Shown here: piece after piece, positions 11,171 to 21,885 of the stretch
How the letters are laid out: the number at the start of each line of letters is the position of its first letter
Position numbering within the stretch: the first letter of the stretch is position 1
Source of the DNA: Dillenia suffruticosa
Taxonomy: Eukaryota > Streptophyta > Magnoliopsida > Dilleniales > Dilleniaceae
Direction of reading: 5' to 3'
DNA: 64,000 nt
NCBI GenBank assembly: GCA_033439265.1
Contig: JAVTVX010000031.1
Span: 16,846,001-16,910,000 of the forward strand
Made by a program: the position numbers and the translations under genes
Notes under the pieces: model-generated
The model's database searches: none
The model's input: the letters and a program-made list of their open reading frames with translations, nothing else
Told to the model about the DNA's origin: nothing

Positions 11171-14100
11171 AGTGGAGCAACGGCAGGATCACATTCACTA
11201 GCCTTTAGGGTGATGAGACTGTGCAGGCCATCATTTCACGTAGAAACCCCTCTTCTTCTCAACCCTAACGACCTATTCTTCGGCGAAGACCTTCACGACG
11301 ATCTCTCTCTCTCTTCTCACCTCAACGATCTCACTTCCTCATTATTCCACAACTCCGATTCCGATCTCTCCTACAAGTCCAGATTCCTTCTTCCCCACTC
11401 TTCCGATGCTATTGGCCTCTCTGGCCTCCTAGTTCTTCCTCAGTCTTTCGGGTCCTCCTCTCCCTCTCTCCCCCACTTCAATTTGGATATGTTGAGTGAT
11501 TGATTAGGGTTTTCTTTTTATTCAGGGCTATTTATCTAGGAGAGACGTTTTGCAGCTATATAAGTATCAATAACAGTTCAAATTTTGAAGTCCGGGATGT
11601 CACGATCAAGGTTTGTTGAAGTTGTGATTTGAATAATGCATAATTTGATTGAATTTATGGTAATAACGTGATATATTGTTGACAACTTGGGGATTTCGAG
11701 GTTGCTTATTGCAATTGTTTGACATTGTGAATTATATTGCCTATTGTCGTGAACAATCATAATTCCATAGAAAGGTTGGAGATTGCTAATGGGGATGCTA
11801 GTTTTTATAAAGTGAAATGTCAAATGTGTGACACACTTCCCAAATGTAAAAAATTTGAATTTTTCTAGAGCAATAGCAAAGTAAGCAAGATGAAGCATTC
11901 TTCCAGTTTCAATCAATAACTGAGCTCTGTCTGCATAGATAAAATTCAGATAAAGAAAATACTAAAAGAAGTGTATTTTTGTTTAACATTGTAGTAAATG
12001 TTGGGTTTATGGATAAAAAGATTGACTTTTTTTATGGAAATAACTAGCTGGGAAGTTTAGAAGAAACGTGTTTATTGATTTGTCAAAGAGGGACTACATA
12101 TTTATATGTAGAGATGGTGAAGGAGCCGGTATAGGCAAAAGGATAAAAGTTCAAAAGTTACTTTAGTTGATATGGATTGTTGAAATAAAGATTAGATGAA
12201 GTAATTAGTTCTTAATTAGATTCTTTATGAATTGAGGTGATTCTTTCAATTAGTTGTCTGCATGTGGCAGCTCATAGTTTTAATTATCTTATGAATGCAA
12301 CACACAAAAAATGGGTCAATGGATTCAGGCAGAAATTCAAACAGAAAGGCAGAGAATACTACTTCTAGATACATCAAAGTCACCTGTTGAATCAATACGG
12401 GCAGGAGGGCGTTATGATTTTATTGTTGAACATGATGTGAAGGAACTTGGTGGACACACGTAAGTCCTTTCTCTAGATGTTTTCTCAGGATAATTTCTTG
12501 TTTTGGAGTCACAAAATGCCATGTCTCAGAAGTGTATCTCAATCTAACTGGCCATGTTACCTCAAATTTTAGGCTGGTCTGCACTGCTTTGTACAGTGAT
12601 GGTGAGGGTGAACGGAAATATCTTCCACAATTTTTCAAGTTCAACGTTTCAAATCCACTTTCAGTGAGGACAAAGGTACAATACAGGATGTTAAGAAGTG
12701 GTCTTTCTTTAAAGACATTACTGATTCAATGCATTGTGTACTCTGGTTTTTTTCTGTTGTTATTTTAAGTTCACCTCTTGATAAACAACATTTTCTTGCA
12801 TTTCAGGTTCGAGTGGTAAAGGTACGTTGATGTTAATTAGTTTCTGTGTAAGTCCACAAATCTTGTCTTATTGTTCATCCAATCTTGTGGAGGTGAGATT
12901 GTCGGTGCTCTTTATTCTTAATTGTCTTTTTTTGTTAAGCATTAGTTTGAAGGTGATTTTGATCAAGCAGACCTCAACTGGTTTGAAGATATGATCTCGA
13001 TGAATTGTGTCGGTTCCTAAGATATGGAGTAATGGATGTGTCAACATTTTCAATGGTTAAGATGGTAAAGACAATATTTTAATTTCTTCGGATTAGGTTT
13101 TTAGAGAAAGAAAGAGAGAAATGGGATTATTGCCTGTGATATATATGGTGCAAATAGTAATTTGCTACTTGGGATTAGTGTAAACACTCTTTTGTTTATG
13201 TTTGAGTACATACTCGTCCAGTTTTCCCTTCTGGAATAGTTGATATTGCATGCCGATATGCCTTTGTCCATCAAAGAATTTTGATCTTCATTCCAACATG
13301 TGATGTCATTACGTTTGAAATGTTGACGTATTGATGTCTGGTGAGTGCCTCATATAAACAATTGTGTAGGCCACATATGATGTTTCCCTGTTCTGATTGA
13401 AAAAAATATATATATTTTTTCTTAGAATCTAAAATCGTTTTAATAGTGGTCCTCGAATGTCAGGAAACAACATTTCTGGAAGCTTGCATTGAGAATCATA
13501 CAAAGTCTAATCTTTACATGGACCAAGTGGAGTTCGAGGCTGCTCAGCATTGGACCGCAACAATGCTTAAAGCTGATGAGCACCCATCTGAGAATAATAC
13601 TTTGGCTAGGTGCTGTGCTAGAATTGCTTTAGAAATGAAATTCTTGCTATTTATGGATACATGATCTTGCTTGATTTTGTTTTAATGTTTAAGATTTTCT
13701 CTCTAACTTGGTTTTCCACTATTCTATCTCTTACCTCTATTCCCACTCATTGTTGTTTGCTTATTAATGTGCTGACAGAGAGATTTTCAAGCCACCAATT
13801 ATTATCAGATCAGGGGGAGGGATTCAGAACTATCTCTATCAGTTGAAACCCTCGGCTCACGGGTCTGCTCAAATTAAGGTTGAAGGAAGCAATGTTCTTG
13901 GGAAGCTTCAAATTACCTGGCGTACTAATCTAGGTGAACCTGGGCGCCTGCAGACACAGCAGATTCTTGGCAGTGTGTGTACATGTTCATTATCATTAAT
14001 CTATTACATTTATATGTTAATGAAGGTTCATTATTTTTCTTGCCCTCCTGTTCTATAGGTCAATCTTTCTTTTCCTTTCCTGGTTTGTCACATGTCCAAT

Positions 14101-16313
14101 TTGGCACTCATTCTCCCATATCCAACAACCTTGTGTGCCATGTTTACCATCAAGGGCCAATGCATTTTGGCCAACCAGCGTCGCAAAATATGTTTTTTGT
14201 CTTCACATGTTCAGAGTCGCATCCTGAGCACCATCCTAAATTCTGCATCTTCTGATAGGTTTCGACTTCAGATTGCCAGTAAAATACACATTTGAGCAAC
14301 AACTTCCAGATTTGGAAATTAAAATGTGGTGATATGAGATATAGATTATTTGAAAAGGACCATCAAATATGACTAAGGTTTCCCATTCTACATATGTGGG
14401 CCAATTAGGCAATTAGATTTTTAGAAATATTAGAGTTTGCTACCTAAGTTTTCAGTTCAAGTCACCAATGCGCACACCTTTATCTGCAACCTCTGTGGTC
14501 CAGAGTCTGATATGTTCTTTTCTGCAGCCCATTATGCGGAAAGAGATCGAGTTGCAAGTTGCGGAGGTTCCATCTGTTATCATTTTTGAAAGACCTTTTC
14601 TGGTAATGATATACATCATGTGTTACCTGTAATTGTTCATCTCAGTGATGTACATAGGTAGTGGTTGCCTCCTTTTAAAAACTGAGGCAATCTGTCTCTA
14701 CTTCAAAAATAAAGTAATATCACAGTTACTAGACCAGAAATGCAAGTTTCCATTTTTTTCCCCTAAATCTGTAGTTGGTAGTTGTGGACTCTGAATTGTT
14801 TTTAACAAATGAGTATTGGTTTCTTCTGTAACTTGGAATCAGAACGGTAAATGGTCAGGGAACCCACCCACTTATTCTACAATAGTGACAGGAAAACCAA
14901 AGGACAGACCTCTTTTTTTTTTAAGGCCTTTTCTTATATTTTGTGTATCTTTGCAGTTATTTTTATACCTTATAGGTACAGCTGAATCTCATTAATCAAA
15001 CAGACAGAACGTTGGGGCCTTTTGAAGTTCGGTTATCACAAAGTGACTCCACAGAGGAGAAGGCTGTCATGGTTAATGGTCTCCACAAAATGGTAGGCCG
15101 TCTGTAGACTTTTTGGGTCATGATATGTAATTTCTATTATTCTGATTTGATAATGAGTAGGTTTTGCTGTTTGTCGAGTAATTTTTCCTATATATACAGT
15201 TTGCTTAAGAGCTGGGAATGTCATATTTTTGAGTTAGCATTTAGTTTATTGTCATTGTCAAGCTTAAGGTTCTCTTTTAAGAGATGGATTCTTGACACTT
15301 TGTGCAGGCTGTGCCGCGAGTTGATGCATTTGCCTCCACCAAATTCCATCTGGTAAGCAAACACGTTGGACTGCCTTTAATAAAAGCAAAATAGAACACA
15401 CTTTGAACATGGACCAATCTGGTACTTAGTTTCAGATGTATCTTGTTATCCAAATTTTGAAAGATATCATGTTTCCTGATGAGAATTTGTGAAAAATATT
15501 TTGAAATAAAGTATATATATAACTATCTACAATCAGTCAGAACTCAGGAGCTGAGGGGTTAAACGTTTAATTAGAGATCTATTTTCCTTTACACAGAATC
15601 TGATTGCAACCAAGCTCGGTGTCCAGAGAGTCACAGGCTTCACAGCGTTCGACATACATGAGAAGAAAGCCTATGACCTTTCGCCGGATTTGGAGGTTAG
15701 TGATATGAAATTACTATTTCGCTTTAAGCTATGGCAACTGCTCTTGTTATGATGCAAACCGATCACTCTGTTGCTGAAGCTGCTCAAACGTTTAAATGCC
15801 CCTGTGCTAAAGTCCAGTTTTTGGGGCTGGGTTGTCTGAATTTGATCAAAAACAAAAGGCAGTCATGATTGCAAGGCAAGAATATTTTGCATTGATCAAT
15901 ATTTAATACTTTATTTGGCTATAAAATACATTTAGCAGCAGGGATTTTAGTGTCTTTAACTTCCCAATCCATGAACCCTATCACTAAAAGGAGAAAGTCT
16001 CAACGAAAATTGCTTAGTCAAAAAACCAAGGTTCAGGCCATGTATCAATTCCACCCAAAATTCATGTTTTAGTGTTCGAGAAGCCCTGGAGGGTCCTAGT
16101 TCCTACACGAGTGAGAATAGCACTGGACCATGATGCAAAGATTGTTGAACAAAGCTTAGAAGGAAATACCAAGCATTTTCTTTTCCTTTTCTTTGTTTTG
16201 TTTTTAGAGATAGATAACTACCCAATTTTGATTTTTGTGTTCCCTTCGGCATTTTGCAGATATTTGTGGATTCAGATGTGGCACATCGAGTAGGAGAGGA
16301 GCAACCTGCATAG
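11168..16313 (+). CDS. TRAPPC13: Trafficking protein particle complex subunit 13 (TRAPPC13, DUF974)
   Basis: TRAPPC13 is an accessory subunit of TRAPP complexes that act in Golgi and post-Golgi membrane traffic. Twelve exons: 11168-11451, 11526-11610, 12329-12459, 12573-12675, 12807-12821, 13464-13609, 13779-13974, 14528-14602, 14976-15092, 15308-15352, 15597-15695, 16260-16313. All junctions keep frame with GT-AG borders and give 449 residues, the normal size for the plant protein. Family blocks are SHSLAFRVMRLCRPSFHVE at the N-terminus, then SGLLVLPQSFGAIYLGETF, GRYDFIVEHDVKELGGHTL, KYLPQFFKFNVSNPLSVRTK and IKVEGSNVLGKLQITWRTN; the protein ends EEQPA. Exon 5 is only 15 nt (VRVVK). The start is the second in-frame ATG, matching the family N-terminus. 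It converges on the TSJT1-like gene. Confidence 0.94.
12807..12821 (+). other. TRAPPC13: 15-nt microexon (exon 5) of TRAPPC13
   Basis: The five codons VRVVK lie between a TTTCAG acceptor and an AAG|GTACGT donor. They join NPLSVRTK to ETTFLEAC exactly as in the remembered family sequence. Flanking introns are 131 and 642 bases. Confidence 0.88.
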
Positions 16314-16947
16314 TCATTTGACTTCCTGTTTCATATGAACACTGCGTATAATGATCTATGGTTGTTACCATAAAATGATCCCAGTGGTTGGAACCCTGAG
16401 GCACTCCCCAGATACCATGGCATCTATGGTTGGTATTTTCTGCAGGAGTTTTGGATTGAAAGCATCGTCCTCTGCGGATTATTTATTGTTCACCAAATCA
16501 GCGCCCTTGATTTGAACAGTAGAAGAGATTGCAAGATCGTAATTGTATACCCGAGGCACCACTGAAAGTAGTGAGGAATCATGACCTTATTGTACAAGCT
16601 TAATGCAGTTGTGCATGTGTACATTACTGGTAGTTGACTTTTGTTTTCCACCGGAAGAAATTTTAATTTTAGCACGAATTTGAATACAAAATATTAGCAA
16701 AAATAATTTTGTTCCAAGGATAAATTTTAAAAGAACTGGCAAACATGGACGAGGCTCATATGGCAATACCCTCTTGCTCTTGGAAAGTCTAGCACAACCT
16801 GAATGATCACACAACTGCATAGGCTCAACGCAAAAATCCAACCCAGAGAAACAGGCAAGTGTTGTGCGAACACAGGCAGGAGATATTAGACTAGTATTCA
16901 TCCATGGTGCAATGGATGTCACCAACCTAGGCCCTTTCCTCTTCTTG

Positions 16948-16979
<32 letters not shown>

Positions 16980-17386
16980 CCCTTTTGTATCATCAAGATT
17001 GGCTAAATTTATTATATTAAAAAACATGCAATGATTTTATGCCGAATCAAGCCTGAGGCAAAATTTGGGCTAAAATGGTATCCAAAAATAACAATTTTCT
17101 TTTTGTTGCATTGGAATTTAAGAAAGCCAACTGAGAAAAGAAATTAGATTTCATGAATTAGCTCTAAGGCTACTTAGACAAATACATTCAGAACCAAGTA
17201 ATCTTACAAGTTACTACTGCTAAAAATGTAAATGGAAGTCTCCTGGTCCATTTCCAATTCAAATTAAGAATGAACCTCTGTACATTCTATAATTAAGAGG
17301 GCAAAAACGTTCAGAATCAAATGAAACATGAAACGCAGGGTTTGCATATTTCTGATGGTTCGTGTTAGAGAAAGTTGCAAATGCAA
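16314..17386. other. Convergent spacer between TRAPPC13 and the TSJT1-like gene
   Basis: It holds the 3' UTRs of two convergent genes and a (CT)13 tract at 16953-16979. I see no further gene. Confidence 0.6.
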
Positions 17387-18546
17387 TCAAGCTTGTGAGC
17401 CCCAGGCTGCCCAATTGGCTGAGCTTCCGACCCGTGGCATGCTGCTGGCTCTGGAGTAGACATCGACCTTGAAGTTGGCACCACACATTGCACCTTCACT
17501 GTCGATCCTTGGCATTGCCTTCAATTTGCACATTGGATGCTCAAAGCTCTTCAAACCTCCTGCACTATGGAACATACACCCTACATAGACAACAACACTA
17601 ATTTAGATCCATCCTCATTGTGTTGGCAAACTTAAAGCACTGGGTCACTTTAGGTACCAGCTGGGAAAGGGGCAAAAGATTTAGCACAGCTGATTTTGAT
17701 GGTCTCCAATTCATCAGAAATAACAACAGACCCATCAGCTGCAATGCCCCAGAATAGTCTCACTCCTTCACATGCACCCTACACAGCATTAAAAGAACAC
17801 AATGAGACATATCTTATCACCATAAATTAAGAAGTGTTGTATTGTGTGTTACCTTAAAAATGTATGCAAAACGAATTGGGACATATATTGCAACGTTGTT
17901 GACAAGAATGAGATTGGAACTTACCAATGCAACAAAAACAGTGCCAGCCTCGCTATCAAAGACCACAAATCCAAATCTACCCTCTAGCTCTTTGAGCACC
18001 TGATCTGCAGGGTAAGGCCCGCGGTCACGCAGAGTTCGGTAGGCCTCAATCACAAACATGGCCTCGTTGCCATTCTTTGATAAGCCATATTGCTTGTTGA
18101 GGATGCTAAGGTTGTTCAAGCTTCCTAAGAAAATGCAATATATGTCCCCTGAACCACAAAACACCCTGCACAAACAAACAAAACCATAGATTTTCATTAA
18201 TTTCTCTTTATCAACCATTTCCGCATTAAAAATCTCTATAGTCTACTGAGGCCTTTAATCGAGCCTCCAACAATCTAATTAGGCCATGAGTTCCAAATGT
18301 TATGAGAATACAGAGAGAGAAAGAGTATTACCTTTGAGTTTGGAAAAGGGATTTGTGGGATTGATTTGGAAGGAAAGCAAGAGAAGCATTTGCAAAGCAA
18401 AGGGAGAAGGCATCGGAAGATTTAGAAGACATGAATTCATTGAGGATTTCTTGCGGGTTCTTTGGCTTCATTGATGCCTCCATTGAAACAGGACTATTCA
18501 GCTCTTCGGGTGGATCACACATTCCTTTATTGAATATTGCCAACAT
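17387..18546 (-). CDS. Stem-specific protein TSJT1-like (aluminium-induced protein, Wali7/DUF3700, GATase-II-like fold)
   Basis: Four exons on the minus strand: 18546-18332, 18165-17925, 17778-17658, 17580-17387; all junctions keep frame and give 256 residues, normal for the family. The N-terminus MLAIFNKGMCDPPEELNSP is diagnostic, as are the YGL (KQYGLSK) and LRDR (YRTLRDRGPYP) motifs, FGFVVFDSEAGTVFVAL, the GIAADGSVVISDE block and GCMFHSAGGLKSFEHP. The family has the N-terminal-nucleophile glutaminase fold. Residue 2 is Leu, not the catalytic Cys of active glutaminases, so amidotransferase activity is not expected. Relatives are induced by aluminium, auxin changes, dark or sugar starvation; the biochemical role is unknown. 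A TATA box lies about 96 bases upstream of the ATG. Confidence 0.93.
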
Positions 18547-18641
18547 TTTCTTTTTCTTCTTCTAAACAAGAGATGAAACTCTCAACCAAATTGAAGAAAT
18601 ATTATCAAGAGCCTGATCTGGGATATGGCGGTCTGAGATTG

Positions 18642-18649
18642 TATTTATA
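18642..18649 (-). promoter_or_regulatory. TATA box of the TSJT1-like gene
   Basis: The minus strand reads TATAAATA about 96 bases before the ATG at 18546, a normal plant leader distance. Confidence 0.7.
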
Positions 18650-18786
18650 CTCGAGTTAGAGAGAGAGACGTGGCATTGTTATCCGAAATTGTGGTGGATC
18701 AATGAATGAAAGGAAAAAGATATATTATAAGATCATTCTAAACTTGGATCTGGTGAATTATAATAATCATTGATTCTAAACTTAGG

Positions 18787-18817
<31 letters not shown>

Positions 18818-19667
18818 GACGTGGAATTGGTCAAGAATCTTAACCACAAGGAAAATGAGTAGGAACCCAGTCAGCAAAATTTATTCAAATCGAGTTTTGC
18901 TCTCCCTGACCTTATCCGTTCATGTATGTTGAATTTCTTACATTCGTACTTCTTTTTTTTTTTCTTACGTAGAGATGAATCTGGATCATTAGATTAAGCA
19001 GGAGTTGTGATCATTAGGCTATCTCCTTGAGACATCATACTTCGATCATACATGTGTGTTCTCGTGGAAATGACCTGGACAAAGATAACACTGAATTTAT
19101 TGACACTTTTGGTGTTTTTTTTCCTTAAATATAGAAAAACGTTATCCATTTTTTTTGGGAGGTTATGTGTGCTTAGGATTATTGAATAAGGATAAATCCT
19201 TATAGAAATCACAGAATGAACTAAACTGACTAGTATTCAAATTTTTTAATATGTCATCTTGGGGGTATTTGGTTGATTTCAATTGTTTTTTAAATTAAAA
19301 ATAATTTATGAAAACAAATAATATTATAATTTTTTCCTCAAAATTGTAAGAGTGAATTTTTTAAAAAATTTTAGGAAAAGCAAATCATAATTCTTAGGGA
19401 TAAACTAAAATTTGAAGGGGGCGACTACCATAAAAAGATGATTTTTAAAATTTATACACTGAATTTCTTTCTTTAAAAAAAAAAAATGGGGCAGCTGCCA
19501 CCAACCCCACTTCCTTCCTCCAGTGGTGGTGGGACTAACTTTGTTGTATACTCTAAACATTACCTCAGGGTTTTTATTCATATGAAATGTCAAATTTGAG
19601 TTATAATTATTCTATTATGCAATATCATCACTACGATTCCACCAAAGAAGTAACAAAATTCTTTATA

Positions 19668-19854
19668 GGTTGAGTAGTCAAAAGTATTTTATTCCCTTAA
19701 TCAGAGATCTCGAGTTTGAATCTCTAGAAATTGTGAAAAAGAATTTGAGAGAAATTGTGAAAAAGAATTTGAGAGAGTCAATCCCTAAAAATGAGTGTTA
19801 TAATGCTCGAACCTGATTAATTAAGTAATTACGGTGATGAAAATAAAAAAAAAA
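19668..19854 (+). mobile_element. tRNA-derived SINE with 17-bp target duplication
   Basis: The element runs from a GGTTGAGTAGTC head through a B-box-like GAGTTTGAATCTC to an A-rich end. It is flanked by TAACAAAATTCTTTATA (19651-19667) and TAACAAAATCCTTTGTA (19855-19871), a 17-bp duplication with two differences. An internal 24-bp unit is perfectly repeated in tandem at 19727-19750 and 19751-19774. Confidence 0.75.
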
Positions 19855-20086
19855 TAACAAAATCCTTTGTAACATACGGCAAATGGACTTTTAGGGAATA
19901 TGCACTTCATTGATGAATATTGCACTTCCCTTAATTACGTTTAACAGATCAATCGATAATAAAAGAAAATTAATGTTGTTGGGCTTAAGTTAGATGATAA
20001 ATTTGATAAAAAAAAAAATAATAAATAAATACGAATGTGGTAAAGATCCTTTTCTTGGTTTTTCAAAAAATCAATATGAGAGTCAT

Positions 20087-20235
20087 TTTATCAACGTCCC
20101 GAGGATCCAGTGATATATCACTAAACTCTAGAAAATGAAAAAATAGATATTAGGAGTGTCAGCCTCTTAATTGGACCCCACAATTGCTCAAAACGGATTA
20201 ATCAAGTTTCCAGATATCAATGGTTAAATAAAAAA
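20087..20235 (+). mobile_element. SINE-like insertion with 11-bp target duplication
   Basis: The 149-bp insert ends GGTTAAATAAAAAAA. It is flanked by ATGAGAGTCAT (20076-20086) and ATGAGAGTGAT (20236-20246). Its 3' half (GGATTAATCAAG) matches the neighbouring insert at 20449. The internal promoter boxes are too decayed to recognise. Confidence 0.55.
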
Positions 20236-20295
20236 ATGAGAGTGATATCTCTACTTTCTATTACTTTGAACATCTCACCTACCGAACTGTTCGGA

Positions 20296-20514
20296 CCAAC
20301 GTAAGTTGGTTTAATTGGATGTAAGGTTGAATACCCTTAAACATGACAGAAGTTTGACTCCGATCGGGAGTATCGGACCTTTATGTGTATAAAGCGTTTT
20401 CCGTTAGGAGATCCGCACTCCGAAAGGAGTCACTGCAGTGGTCGGTACGGATTAATCAGGACGAAACTCTGGATATAAGGCGGTGTTCAAGATATAGTAC
20501 CAAAAAAAAAAATG
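20296..20514 (+). mobile_element. tRNA-derived SINE with 12-bp target duplication
   Basis: The head has an A-box-like GTTGGTTTAATTGG and a B-box-like AGTTTGACTCCGA. The body ends GATATAGTACC plus an A-tract. Flanks are GAACTGTTCGGA (20284-20295) and AAACTGCTCGGA (20515-20526). The 3' body (GATTAATCAGG...TAGTACC) is shared with the minus-strand copies at 36.9 and 61.4 kb. Confidence 0.7.
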
Positions 20515-20592
20515 AAACTGCTCGGAGAACATGGGTGAGTCCATTTTCTTGTGGGAGTCCTAAGAGAGATGATAGAATCACAAATTGAAGTT

Positions 20593-20688
20593 CCTCGGGG
20601 TCAGCTCAAGTGGTAGAGACTCCTCACTTTCATCCTCCCTTTTCCGATTCGAACCCGTTTGGTTATATTTTATTGTAAAAAAAAAAAA
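20593..20688 (+). mobile_element. Short (about 96 bp) tRNA-derived SINE with 16-bp target duplication
   Basis: It has an A-box-like GTCAGCTCAAGTGGTAGAG and a near-consensus B-box, GATTCGAACCC, about 30 bases further on, then a 3' A-tail. Flanks are ATCACAAATTGAAGTT (20577-20592) and ATCACAAATAGAAATT (20689-20704), two differences in 16. It lacks the longer 3' body of the other SINEs here and is probably a different family. Confidence 0.75.
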
Positions 20689-21885
20689 ATCACAAATAGA
20701 AATTCACTTTTCAAAATAATTACTCAACATAAAAGTAGAAGTTTAATGTTATTTTCATCATATAGGCGTTAGAAATTGTTTACATCGTTAATATTTGTAA
20801 AAATAACAAAATCATGAAGCCTCATGATTTAACAATAAGCTTATTGCATGAGACATCATCGTACCATCCATACTATTATTTGCAGAGGGAGTACGATAAA
20901 TCTAATGTGACAAAGGTCATACGCATTCCACGTGTTACACGAGCACACAAAGGTTAAAACTTATTACTGGTTTACCCGAAAATTGCTTTAGATACTTGGA
21001 AGCATTATTGTAAAAGAATATAAAACTAAAATATGTTCTTTATCATGAGAATATGGCATAATTAATATCATATAAATTAAATACAAGTTAAGGAGGTATT
21101 GCCTACCTTAAAAAAGGAATTAAAATAAAGAAGGAAGATGGGGGTTCAATCTCAAAACCTTGAGGTCTTTGCCATCGCCACCGGTGTTCTAATCAAAAAT
21201 TTATGTCGAAAAAAATTTCATCAAAAATTTATGTCAAAAGAAATTTTAAATCCAATGTCACATTCAGTAAAGATTTACGATACATGTATAGGTATACTCA
21301 GAGTGTCCGAGCCTGTCCCATAGATGTATTAGAAATGAATAGAAATCAAAACCGCAATCGAAGGATGATTTGATTAATGGGCCCACTCACCGTTCAAATT
21401 CTTAGAATTTTATTCTACCTTCCTCAAGTTAGGCTTCCACTATTTCAGAGTTTGCTGAGCTTCTTGGGGACCAATAAAGACCCTCGGAAAGGATAGGTAT
21501 GTGACAAAATCATAACATTAAAAACAATATTTGTTACTCTTGTAAAATTTAATTTAAAACATCAAATCCTATATATTTTTCCCTTATAAAATAAATTTAA
21601 CTAGGGAGCATGAGCATACATTTATTTTATTGTATAGGTAAAAGAATTGCCACAAAGGAACCGAAACCACCTAAAGATGTAGGCCAATTCATTTCAAGTA
21701 TATAACACAAGCACACGAGTAGACGGACAAAATAAAGAAGCAAAAGGTTTAGCATTAAAATGAAACATTAAAAATGTCATCTAATGAAACCTCAAAAATA
21801 CCTTAATGTGAGCTAAATATACACTAGTAGTTGTACATTACACCAACCTCCTTTCTTTTAGGAAGAGAGTGGCAGCCTAAATTAT

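Larger units (their letters stand above)
18547..21885. other. Spacer between the 5' end of the TSJT1-like gene and the 3' end of U2AF65
   Basis: It holds the TSJT1-like promoter, a (CT)14 tract at 18789-18817 and AT-rich DNA. Four short retroelement insertions lie at 19668-20688 (listed separately). From about 20705 to 21885 I see only AT-rich sequence and the presumed U2AF65 3' UTR. Confidence 0.6.

Noticed and set aside
11452..11503. Reading TRAPPC13 exon 1 on to the stop at 11503
   Set aside because: A donor at 11451/11452 joined to 11526 restores the conserved GAIYLGETF block in frame.
20593..20688. A true tRNA gene
   Set aside because: A and B boxes are present, but no cloverleaf with matched acceptor stem can be drawn, and a target duplication and A-tail show a SINE.
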